Below, one piece after another: positions 44,593-51,534 of a stretch of 64,000 nt of DNA. The DNA comes from a virus, in IMG/VR virus record IMGVR_UViG_3300035670_000026, positions 62,001 through 126,000 of that record; one strand, given 5' to 3'. The notes beneath the pieces were generated by a model. The model searched no databases. It had not been told where the DNA came from and was given only the letters and a program-made list of their open reading frames with translations. Numbering within the stretch: position 1 is the first letter of the stretch; every line of letters begins with the position of its first letter. The translations under genes and the position numbers were made by a program.

Positions 44593-45373
44593 GGTTTCAC
44601 ATGAAGTTCCTTTTAGTTTATTGAATTATAGTCGTGAATTTAATGATTACGATTATTGTCTTCCTCATTTGTTAGACCAAAATGAAGAATATTTGGCTTA
44701 TTTTAAACAAGCTAAGACAGAAGGTCGTTATATTATAATGGATAATTCGCTTCACGAGTTGGGTGAAGCTTATGATTCAAATCGTTTATGGCACTGGATA
44801 AACGAATTACAACCAAATGAATTTATTGTACCTGATGTTTGGGAAAATAAAACACAGAGTGTTGTAAACGCTCGTCAGTGGATTAAATATGAATATCCCG
44901 AAAATACTATCCCAGTAGCAGTAGTTCAAGCCCAAACACTTCATGAAGCATTTGAATGCACTCAAACTTATAAAGATTTGGGATACCAGAAAATTGCTTA
45001 TTCATATGGTGCTTCTTATTATAACGATGTTTGTGTTCATCCTAATAAACATTTAGGTAAAGCACTTGGTCGTGTATATGTAATTTCTACTTTGTATAAG
45101 CAAGGAGTTTTAACTCCAAATGACCGAGTACATCTATTAGGTTGCCAAGTACCTCAAGAATTTGGTTGGTATCAAGGTATTGAATGTATTGAATCAATTG
45201 ATACATCAAACCCAATCATGGCCGCACTAGATGGTAATACTATTAATTTCTTTGGTTTAACAGAAAAACCAGAAGCCAACATGAATAATTTTCAAGAATT
45301 ACCTTCAGAAGATATTGATTTGGATATTATTGATAATAATGTTGAAATGTTTCGTTTAATTAATAATTTATAA
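44576..45373 (+). CDS. tRNA-guanine-transglycosylase-like protein, DpdA candidate
   Basis: 265 residues from ATG 44576. RYIIMDNSLHELGEAYDS and EFIVPDVWENKTQSVVNARQ, then IPVAVVQAQTLHEAFECTQT and KIAYSYGA, suggest a TIM-barrel of the TGT type with Asp/Asn in the base-binding sites. Phage DpdA proteins are TGT relatives that exchange guanine in DNA for 7-deazaguanines. QueC, QueD, QueE and FolE lie within 7 kb on the same strand, which strengthens the call. The classical TGT zinc site is not evident, as expected for the divergent phage types. A structure search would decide. Confidence 0.5.
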   Translation: MTKRIKVSHEVPFSLLNYSREFNDYDYCLPHLLDQNEEYLAYFKQAKTEGRYIIMDNSLHELGEAYDSNRLWHWINELQPNEFIVPDVWENKTQSVVNARQWIKYEYPENTIPVAVVQAQTLHEAFECTQTYKDLGYQKIAYSYGASYYNDVCVHPNKHLGKALGRVYVISTLYKQGVLTPNDRVHLLGCQVPQEFGWYQGIECIESIDTSNPIMAALDGNTINFFGLTEKPEANMNNFQELPSEDIDLDIIDNNVEMFRLINNL

Positions 45374-45376
45374 GTT

Positions 45377-45580
45377 ATGGACACACAAACCGAATATAAA
45401 TCATTGTTTGATTATCTAGGTCACGCCGCTGGTAGTGATCTGGGAAAACAAGTAGCTGCAGCTGCATCAGCAGAAAAAGTAAGAATTTCTGCCAAGTACG
45501 TTCAAAATTCAAAATATAAAGGAGAAATTTTGATGTATCCTATTGATTGGTTAGACTATTACTTTTCAAATAAAAAATAA
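45377..45580 (+). CDS. Small hypothetical protein
   Basis: 67 residues, with an Ala-rich helix (KQVAAAASAEKVRISAKYV). No family recognised. GTTATG start three bases after the TGT-like gene. Confidence 0.65.
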   Translation: MDTQTEYKSLFDYLGHAAGSDLGKQVAAAASAEKVRISAKYVQNSKYKGEILMYPIDWLDYYFSNKK

Positions 45581-45581
45581 T

Positions 45582-45716
45582 ATGAACCAACAACAAATAA
45601 ACCCAGCTTGGGAAGCTGAAATTAAGAAAGTTTTAGACGAACTTTGGAAAAATCGTTTTAATTTAAGTTTGCGTAATGTAGAAACTTTACGTAGATTCGC
45701 TAATAAAAAATCGTAA
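45582..45716 (+). CDS. Very small hypothetical protein
   Basis: 44 residues (MNQQQINPAWEAEIKKVLD start, basic C-terminus RRFANKKS). The frame fills the gap between two coupled genes exactly, with one base on each side, which argues that it is real. Function unknown. Confidence 0.5.
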   Translation: MNQQQINPAWEAEIKKVLDELWKNRFNLSLRNVETLRRFANKKS

Positions 45717-45717
45717 T

Positions 45718-46593
45718 ATGGCAAAACATGTAGTAGTTAGTCTTAGCGGAGGGATGGACTCCTCAACATTGTTACTTCGTTGCTTAAAAGAGTACGATAC
45801 AGTAACAGCACTTTCATTTGATTATGGACAAAAACATAGAGTTGAACTTGAACGTGCTCAATCGTTAGTAGATTATTTGAATTCTAATTGTGAAGAAAAT
45901 AATTGTTATGGGGGTTGTAAAGTAAACTACCGAGTTATTAAGCTCGATGGTTTAGTTGATTTACTTAATTCAGCACTCGTAACAGGTGGAGATGAAGTAC
46001 CTGAAGGACATTATGCTGAAGAAAATATGAAAGCAACAGTTGTTCCTAATCGTAACAAAATCTTTGCTTCAATTACTCAAGCAGTTGCACTTTCAATTGC
46101 TGATAAAACAGGTGAACCATGTGACATTGCAATGGGTATTCACGCGGGTGATCATGCAATTTATCCTGATTGTCGCCAAGAATTCCGTGATGCAGATGAT
46201 GCAGCATTTAGAATTGGTAACTGGGGTTCTGAGAAAGTAGGTTACTTTACACCATATCTTGAAGGTGATAAATTTACCATTTTACAAGATGGAGAAGTAT
46301 TGTGTAGTGAATTAGGACTTGATTTTGATGAAGTATATTCTCGTACAAACACTTCATATAAACCAATTTATATTCCTTATCCTGAAAGTAAATCAAGAGT
46401 AGAAGAAACACTTAGAACTAAATTTGGTGAATGGTATTCTGATTACAAATCAGCATCGTCAGTTGAACGTGTAGAAGCGTTTATTAAATTAGGTCGCCCT
46501 GATCCAGTAGAATATGCTGACGAGACCGGTCCTGTAACTTGGGAACATGTAGTAACAGAAGTATTTAAAGTACTAGAAAGTTATGAAAAATAA
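45718..46593 (+). CDS. queC: 7-cyano-7-deazaguanine synthase QueC (zinc site atypical)
   Basis: 291 residues. SLSGGMDSSTLLLRC is the PP-loop ATP site, with ALSFDYGQKHRVELE and VVPNRNKIFASI as in QueC, which converts CDG to preQ0. AMGIHAGDHAIYPDCR matches the conserved GxxxxDxxxYPDCR core. The usual C-terminal CxxxxxxCxxCxxC zinc ribbon before the ERAxAF region is absent: the corresponding stretch reads TNTSYKPIYIP then SSVERVEAF without Cys. Three cysteines occur in an insert near residue 59-67 instead. Part of the preQ0 set; overlaps the next gene by 11 bases. Confidence 0.85.
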   Translation: MAKHVVVSLSGGMDSSTLLLRCLKEYDTVTALSFDYGQKHRVELERAQSLVDYLNSNCEENNCYGGCKVNYRVIKLDGLVDLLNSALVTGGDEVPEGHYAEENMKATVVPNRNKIFASITQAVALSIADKTGEPCDIAMGIHAGDHAIYPDCRQEFRDADDAAFRIGNWGSEKVGYFTPYLEGDKFTILQDGEVLCSELGLDFDEVYSRTNTSYKPIYIPYPESKSRVEETLRTKFGEWYSDYKSASSVERVEAFIKLGRPDPVEYADETGPVTWEHVVTEVFKVLESYEK

Positions 46594-47146
46594 TCCTTTT
46601 AAACGTCTTCAAGAATTAGCAGGAATTATTACCGAAGAAAAACAAACATACGATTATGGTTGTGCTATGTTGTATTTTAATCTTCCAGAAATGAATAAAA
46701 TCCATGATGCTATTAATCCTAATGATGTTTATATTCAAGAGGGTGATCGCTCATTTGGATTTGAGACTGAACCACATTGTACTTTGCTTTATGGTTTACA
46801 CGAGGGAGTAACAACAGAAGATATTGAAAAAGTATTAGATAAGTATACTTATTATACTTGTAAAGCACATAACGCCTCTTTGTTTGAGAATCCTGAGTTT
46901 GATGTTTTAAAATTTGATGTTAAGGGGGATAATTTAAATGAGACAAATGCTGATTTACAACAATATCCATTTACTTCTAATTTCCCTGATTATCACCCAC
47001 ACATGACTATTGCTTATTTGAAATCAGGTAGTGGAAAAAGATATGTTCAAATGCTTAAAGGTGTGGAATTTGATTTGGCACCTCAGTATGCTGTGTATTC
47101 AAAACCAAATGGTGATAAAGATAAAATCAATATTAAAATAGATTAG
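46583..47146 (+). CDS. 2H phosphoesterase superfamily protein
   Basis: 187 residues. Two HxT motifs typical of the 2H fold: EPHCTLLYG (about residue 72) and HPHMTIAYL (about 147). Family members act on 2',5'- or cyclic phosphodiesters (2'-5' RNA ligase-like, CPDases); phage relatives include Acb1, which cleaves cyclic oligonucleotide signals. N-terminal NPFKRLQELAGI is an added short helix. Substrate cannot be read from the sequence. It lies between queC and queD. Confidence 0.7.
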   Translation: MKNNPFKRLQELAGIITEEKQTYDYGCAMLYFNLPEMNKIHDAINPNDVYIQEGDRSFGFETEPHCTLLYGLHEGVTTEDIEKVLDKYTYYTCKAHNASLFENPEFDVLKFDVKGDNLNETNADLQQYPFTSNFPDYHPHMTIAYLKSGSGKRYVQMLKGVEFDLAPQYAVYSKPNGDKDKINIKID

Positions 47147-47149
47147 ACT

Positions 47150-47434
47150 ATGAGTGATGGAATTACAGAAGCTCGTAGAGGTACTTATTGGAAAAACGAC
47201 AAATACGACAAAAGTATAATTAATTGGGAATTACATCAACAATTAAATAGTAAAAAATCAAAAATAGATAAAGATTTTAAACATATGCCTAACCAAAAAT
47301 GGCATAAAATTATAAGCTTTATCAAATCAGGAGTGCGTATCTTAGGATACGCTCTTCTCCCATTTAATTTGGTAGTTGCAACAATTGTACTTATATTTAG
47401 CGAAGTTATTGGAATTATAGAAGAATTAGTATGA
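47150..47434 (+). CDS. Small protein with C-terminal membrane segment
   Basis: 94 residues. A basic, polar N-terminal half is followed by hydrophobic ILGYALLPFNLVVATIVLIF at about 64-83, probably one membrane helix. The last bases overlap the next start. No family recognised. Confidence 0.65.
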   Translation: MSDGITEARRGTYWKNDKYDKSIINWELHQQLNSKKSKIDKDFKHMPNQKWHKIISFIKSGVRILGYALLPFNLVVATIVLIFSEVIGIIEELV

Positions 47435-47637
47435 TAAAAAGACACTACCGAAAATCACTTCCCCAACCTGAAATGTACATTATAGTAAATCAGGATGGAA
47501 AAGTATTTATTGGTTTAAAAGGTGGTTACCCTGAATATTCTTCAGATTGGTCTCAAGCCAAACCACTATTTATAGAGAACACAAAACATCTTTTAAGAGA
47601 AAAAGGAACAGAATTAATTAAAGAATCAGAATTATGA
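47431..47637 (+). CDS. Small hypothetical protein
   Basis: 68 residues, mixed, basic N-terminus, YIIVNQDGKVFIGLKGG resembling a short beta hairpin region. Overlaps both neighbours by 4 bases. No function assigned. Confidence 0.6.
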   Translation: MIKRHYRKSLPQPEMYIIVNQDGKVFIGLKGGYPEYSSDWSQAKPLFIENTKHLLREKGTELIKESEL

Positions 47638-47882
47638 AACAACTATGGTATTTTTCGGCTCCCTGGTGTGGACCGTGTAAACAATTTGGTCCTACTATGG
47701 ACCGTGTATCCAACCAAGGTATCCCCGTTAATAAAGTAAATGTAGATTATGAACCAGATGCTACTACTAAATTTGGAATTAAAAGTGTCCCTACAGTTAT
47801 TTTAGTAGAAAACGGACAAGAAATAAAACGCTTTACAGGTGTAAAATCAGAACAAGACGTAATTAATTTTTATAATGGGTAG
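47634..47882 (+). CDS. Thioredoxin/glutaredoxin-like protein
   Basis: 82 residues. WCGPC at 11-15 is the thioredoxin active site, and GIKSVPTVIL carries the cis-Pro. It is shorter than bacterial thioredoxin, as in T4 NrdC. The natural partner is the phage ribonucleotide reductase at 38678-41371, whose alpha subunit has the CxxC tail. Confidence 0.9.
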   Translation: MKQLWYFSAPWCGPCKQFGPTMDRVSNQGIPVNKVNVDYEPDATTKFGIKSVPTVILVENGQEIKRFTGVKSEQDVINFYNG

Positions 47883-48339
47883 TTTTAGATCAACAAAAAT
47901 ATTTGATGGTTATTCAACAGTATTTCGTCAATGGAAAGCTACAGATACCCATTGTCGTTTTTTACATGGTTACGGAGTAAGTTTAAAAGTATGGTTTGAA
48001 GGCGATCTTGATCACCGCAATTGGGTTTGGGACTTTGGGGGTATGAAACGTACTAAAGGTACCATTGATGGTATGAATCCTAAAGAATGGATGGATTATA
48101 TGCTTGATCATACTACAATTATAGCAGAAGACGATCCATATCTTTCTTATTTTCGTAACATGGATTCCGAAGGTATAATTCAATTACGAGTAATACCCAA
48201 TACAGGAGCAGAATGTTTTGCTCAATATTTTTATTACAAACTAAATACATTTATTCAAAAAGAAACAAATAAGCGTGTAAAAGTAGTTCAAGTTGAATTC
48301 CGTGAACACGAGAAAAATACAGCATTTTATAAAGGTTAA
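47875..48339 (+). CDS. queD: QueD-like 6-carboxy-tetrahydropterin synthase (divergent)
   Basis: 154 residues, the usual size. THCRFLHGYGVSLKVWFEGD corresponds to the CxxxHGHxYxxxV zinc/active region but with HGY in place of HGH; NWVWDFGGMK matches the DFxxLK region; PNTGAECFAQYFYYKL matches the PTxENLAxY motif. It turns the FolE product into 6-carboxytetrahydropterin, the second step of preQ0 synthesis. The zinc ligand set is therefore not the standard three His. Overlaps thioredoxin by 8 bases. Confidence 0.75.
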   Translation: MGSFRSTKIFDGYSTVFRQWKATDTHCRFLHGYGVSLKVWFEGDLDHRNWVWDFGGMKRTKGTIDGMNPKEWMDYMLDHTTIIAEDDPYLSYFRNMDSEGIIQLRVIPNTGAECFAQYFYYKLNTFIQKETNKRVKVVQVEFREHEKNTAFYKG

Positions 48340-48340
48340 T

Positions 48341-49123
48341 ATGGCATTAAAAAGAATTGAAGATTATAGTAAAAAGCTTCCAATTGTAGAGCTTTATACT
48401 TGCGTACAATCAGAAGGCAGTAGAGCAGGTCGTCCTACTGTTGCTGTACGCACAACAGGATGTACTCACCGTTGTTATTTCGGTGAAGGAGGATGGTGTG
48501 ACTCTTGGTACACTAGTATCCACCCAGAAAAAGGTAAATATTCATTTCAGGATATTGTAGACATTTATGATGCTCATCCTGAAATTACTGAAATGATGCT
48601 TACTGGAGGTTCTCCTACTATGCATCCAGCACTAGTAAATGAATTGACTCATTTTGCTCACGAAAGAGGAATTATTATTACTATTGAAACTGAAGGATCT
48701 CATTTCCTAGAAACTGATCATCCTATTGGTCTTATTAGTTTTAGTCCTAAATTTAACAATTCAGTTCCTGTTTTAGGAGTACTTACACCTCAAGGTTCAG
48801 TTACTGATCAAAAGATGATTGACAAACACAATAGTTTACGTTTAAATAAAGTAGCTATTAAACAATCAATGGAATATCATGCTGATTACCATATGAAAGT
48901 TGTAGTTAATCCTGTTGAAGACCCTGAAACTTGGAATGAAATCAAAACATTCTTGGATGAATTGGAAGTACCTAAAAATAAAATTTGGATTATGCCTCCT
49001 GGAGATAACCGACAAGAATTGATTCGAGTTTATCCTATGGTAATTCAATGGTGTACAGACAACTATTATAATTTTACAGGTCGTGAACACATCATTGCCT
49101 TTGATACAAAGCGTGAAGTTTAA
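48341..49123 (+). CDS. queE: 7-carboxy-7-deazaguanine synthase QueE (radical SAM)
   Basis: 260 residues from ATG 48341 (an earlier in-frame start at 48293 lies within queD). VQSEGSRAGRPTVAVRTTGC resembles the QueE start; the cluster cysteines are in GCTHRCYFGEGGWCDSW, spacing C-x3-C-x7-C rather than the usual C-x3-C-x2-C. MMLTGGSPTMHP corresponds to the TGGEP SAM-binding motif. It makes CDG from 6-carboxytetrahydropterin for QueC. Confidence 0.85.
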   Translation: MALKRIEDYSKKLPIVELYTCVQSEGSRAGRPTVAVRTTGCTHRCYFGEGGWCDSWYTSIHPEKGKYSFQDIVDIYDAHPEITEMMLTGGSPTMHPALVNELTHFAHERGIIITIETEGSHFLETDHPIGLISFSPKFNNSVPVLGVLTPQGSVTDQKMIDKHNSLRLNKVAIKQSMEYHADYHMKVVVNPVEDPETWNEIKTFLDELEVPKNKIWIMPPGDNRQELIRVYPMVIQWCTDNYYNFTGREHIIAFDTKREV

Positions 49124-49134
49124 TATTTATTTTT

Positions 49135-49647
49135 ATGGGTAGTAAACAAGTATTATTTACTGAATTAGAATTACAAAACAAAGTAGGCGAACTTGCTTAT
49201 AACATTAAAAAACAAAAACATGATTTTCCTCCCGTGTTTATATGCGTTTTAAACGGCGCATTTATGTTTTTTACGGATTTAGTGAAGCGAATGGATGAAT
49301 GCGAAATAGACTTTATACGCGCGAAATCATACGAGGGAATTACACAGAGTACAGTCAAAATTACTAAATCTATTGAAATTGATATTTCAAGAAAAGATGT
49401 TTATCTTGTAGATGATATTTACGATACAGGAGAAACAATGAAAGAACTTACTAACCACCTTAAATTATATAATCCTCGATCAATCACTCCAGTTACTTTA
49501 TTTAAACGTTGGAGTGCAAAACATCCCGATTTAATTTATGGATTTGAATTGTATGATGAGGCCTGGCTTGTAGGTTATGGTTTAGACAATGAAAAAGGTC
49601 TCCAACGAAATCTTAAACATATCCTTGGAATCCCAAGAGAAGATTAG
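49135..49647 (+). CDS. hpt: Hypoxanthine/guanine phosphoribosyltransferase-like
   Basis: 170 residues. VYLVDDIYDTGETMK is the PRPP-binding signature of type I phosphoribosyltransferases; FICVLNGAFMFFTDLVKR and FIRAKSYEG fit hypoxanthine-guanine PRTs. It salvages guanine or hypoxanthine to nucleotides. Between queE and folE, it could recycle the guanine released when a DpdA-type enzyme swaps bases; that link is inference. Confidence 0.85.
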   Translation: MGSKQVLFTELELQNKVGELAYNIKKQKHDFPPVFICVLNGAFMFFTDLVKRMDECEIDFIRAKSYEGITQSTVKITKSIEIDISRKDVYLVDDIYDTGETMKELTNHLKLYNPRSITPVTLFKRWSAKHPDLIYGFELYDEAWLVGYGLDNEKGLQRNLKHILGIPRED

Positions 49648-49653
49648 TATATT
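49625..49653 (+). promoter_or_regulatory. Host-sigma-like promoter TTGG-N19-TATATT
   Basis: TTGG 49625 lies within the last codons of the HPRT gene; TATATT 49648; ATG 49671 follows 17 bases later. Confidence 0.6.
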
Positions 49654-49670
49654 ATATAAAAATAAAAGTC

Positions 49671-50099
49671 ATGAATGTATCTCAAGCATTAAAGCAAAAA
49701 AACAAATTAACTGTTGAATTAAAAAAACAGTACCAAATTGCACAAAAATTTAATTCCCAAGAAGAAGGGAATATTAGACGTTATTCAGTGCAGGACGCAT
49801 TGGATAAAGCTGCCGAGTTAACTATGGAGTTAACTGACCTAAAAACCAAGATCCACTTGGCAAACGCTCCTGTATACGATAAGATCTTTCGTATGGCTGA
49901 GTTAAAAGGCCGTATCAAGGAATTAAGAAAAATTCCAACGGAAGAAGGAAAAGCTGAATCACGATACAGTTCAGTAGTATCTGTAAAAGAAGTGGAAATT
50001 AATATTACCCAACTTGATGAAATGGTCCAAACACTAGAAGCAAGAATTGAAGAAATTCAAGCTGAGTTGGACGTTCATAACGCAACAACCCAAATTTAA
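49671..50099 (+). CDS. Coiled-coil protein
   Basis: 142 residues, almost entirely helical with heptads (SQALKQKNKLTVELKKQYQI, TQLDEMVQTLEARIEEIQAE). The start and overall build recall the DIP1984-like family of small bacterial coiled-coil proteins, but this is only a resemblance. It has its own promoter and is followed by the structured RNA candidate. Confidence 0.65.
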   Translation: MNVSQALKQKNKLTVELKKQYQIAQKFNSQEEGNIRRYSVQDALDKAAELTMELTDLKTKIHLANAPVYDKIFRMAELKGRIKELRKIPTEEGKAESRYSSVVSVKEVEINITQLDEMVQTLEARIEEIQAELDVHNATTQI

Positions 50100-50102
50100 T
50101 TT

Positions 50103-50295
50103 GAGTAGGGAGTGATGATGAATTAATTTTTGATGTCTTACAATTCTACTATGAGCCACATAGCGGATAAGTGATGATGATAAGGTTTATCCAACATCAA
50201 AATTTAAAAACTCAAAACATCAATCCTCGCGCACTTCAATAAATTTAAACCTCTTTGAACAGGACTAAAATTATTGATTCTGACTCGCTCCCCTC
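50103..50295 (+). ncRNA. Candidate structured non-coding RNA, about 190 nt, class unknown
   Basis: The 255-base gap between the coiled-coil gene and folE has no ORF but pairs end to end. P1a: 50103-50105 with 50293-50295 and 50108-50115 with 50285-50292, with a UA bulge and one G-U. A 4x4 internal loop UGAU/UGAC can form tandem G-A pairs. P1b: 50120-50127 with 50273-50280 (8 bp, one G-U). P2: 50128-50136 with 50194-50202 (9 bp perfect); an alternative partner is 50217-50223. Hairpins inside P2: 50149-50153/50159-50163 and 50165-50170/50187-50192. A further arm: 50224-50227/50261-50264 and 50235-50239/50255-50259. AGTGATGATGA occurs twice (50111 and 50170). The folE promoter starts after it, so it is not a simple folE leader. 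Confidence 0.6.
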
Positions 50296-50303
50296 ATTTT
50301 AAT

Positions 50304-50332
50304 TTGGATATTTTAAATATCCTTTATATATT
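50304..50332 (+). promoter_or_regulatory. Host-sigma-like promoter TTGG-N19-TATATT with spacer palindrome
   Basis: TTGG 50304, TATATT 50327. The spacer has GGATATT-TTA-AATATCC (50306-50322), closely like the spacer of the promoter at 15335. ATG of folE at 50355. Confidence 0.65.
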
Positions 50333-50354
50333 AAAAACATAAAATAAATAAGTT

Positions 50355-51059
50355 ATGGAAAATATCGAAAATAAACGTCGTAAAAAACACGAAGACATTG
50401 AGTGTGTTCCTGTAGGTTATGCTAATGGAGTAGCAGCAGGTTTTCCTTTTACTGATAAAGAAAAGGAATCAATGATTGAAGAAGCAGCCGAAGCATTTGG
50501 CCAGTTTCTTGATGCACTAAAATGTGATTGGCGAAAGGATCCTAATTCAATGGAAACTCCTCGTCGCGTAGCCAAAGCATATGTAAATGATTTGTGGAAA
50601 GGTCGTTATAATAATTTTACTGAAATTACTTCATTTCCTTCAGATGGTTATGATGGAATTATTATTGAACGTAATATTCAACTTACGTCAATGTGTTCTC
50701 ACCATCACCAAACAATTCGTGGTGTAGTACATATTGGTTATGTAGCTGGAAACGAAGGTCAAGTAATTGGTTTGTCTAAATTAAATCGTATTGTAGAACA
50801 TTTTGGTCGTAGAGGTGCTATTCAAGAACAACTTACATCCGCTATTCACCAAGCAGTAGATAAAGTGTGTGAAGCTAATCGTGGTGTAATTGTAACTGTA
50901 GTTGCTACTCATAATTGTGTAAGTTGCAGAGGTATTAATCACCAAGGTGCTGCAATGGTAACTACTAAAGCATCAGGTGTGTTTATGGATAATAATAATC
51001 AAGCACGTAAAGAATTTTTTGATTCACTTAAAATTAATAATGGTCATGTCTCAATCTAA
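50355..51059 (+). CDS. folE: GTP cyclohydrolase I FolE
   Basis: 234 residues. TSMCSHHHQTIRGVVHIGY has the Cys and His zinc ligands, VIGLSKLNRIVEHFGRR is the conserved helix region, and THNCVSCRGINHQGAAMVTT carries the third zinc Cys. It converts GTP to dihydroneopterin triphosphate, the first step of both folate and preQ0 synthesis; with QueD, QueE and QueC here, preQ0 is the likely purpose. The start overlaps no gene, and a host-type promoter precedes it. Confidence 0.93.
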   Translation: MENIENKRRKKHEDIECVPVGYANGVAAGFPFTDKEKESMIEEAAEAFGQFLDALKCDWRKDPNSMETPRRVAKAYVNDLWKGRYNNFTEITSFPSDGYDGIIIERNIQLTSMCSHHHQTIRGVVHIGYVAGNEGQVIGLSKLNRIVEHFGRRGAIQEQLTSAIHQAVDKVCEANRGVIVTVVATHNCVSCRGINHQGAAMVTTKASGVFMDNNNQARKEFFDSLKINNGHVSI

Positions 51060-51534
51060 GGAAAATTATGTCCCGTTTGTAAGCGAAGTTGAAGAATTTA
51101 ACGCTTTAATGAATAAACCCAATAACTATGAACCAACAATTCCAGAAAATAGAGCTGAATGGGAATTTGTTTATAACTTCATTCTCGAAGAACTTGAAGA
51201 ATATAAACAAGCTTGCGAACGTGGGGACATCGTGGAAGTTTTGGATGCGTTGTGTGATATTACTTATGTATCCCTTGGGAACGGTGCTATGCTTCATGGT
51301 CTTAAGGATAAAGTTTGGCCCGCTTATATGGAAGTACAGGCATCAAATTTATCAAAAGCTTGTTCTACACAAGAAGAGGCACAAGCGACTGTTGACTTAC
51401 GTTCCCGAGAGCAAGGCGAAGGATGTCACTATGAACAGGTTGCTGACAAGTATGTTGTATATCGTACTAGAGACCGTAAAGTAATGAAGTCTATCAATTA
51501 CTTTAAACCTAATCTTAAGCAGTTTTTTAAATAA
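51046..51534 (+). CDS. MazG-like nucleotide pyrophosphohydrolase
   Basis: 162 residues from ATG 51046, which overlaps the folE end by 14 bases (ATG 51040 is also in frame). FILEELEEYKQACERGD then VLDALCDITYVSLGN is the ExxE ... DxxxD helix pattern of the all-alpha NTP pyrophosphatases, here of the MazG/phosphoribosyl-ATP pyrophosphohydrolase type. It hydrolyses NTPs or dNTPs to monophosphates; in phages thought to adjust nucleotide pools or ppGpp. It precedes the DNA polymerase with a one-base overlap. Confidence 0.8.
   Translation: MSQSKENYVPFVSEVEEFNALMNKPNNYEPTIPENRAEWEFVYNFILEELEEYKQACERGDIVEVLDALCDITYVSLGNGAMLHGLKDKVWPAYMEVQASNLSKACSTQEEAQATVDLRSREQGEGCHYEQVADKYVVYRTRDRKVMKSINYFKPNLKQFFK

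Noticed and set aside
50103-50295. True C/D-box guide RNA
   Set aside because: GUGAUGA and CUGA boxes are present, but no D' box is visible between the two GUGAUGA copies, and such guides are not expected in bacteria; noted only as a kink-turn-like element.
50103-50355. preQ1/preQ0 or folate riboswitch controlling folE
   Set aside because: A promoter (50304-50332) lies between the structured region and folE, and no known aptamer core was recognised; kept as an unclassified RNA.
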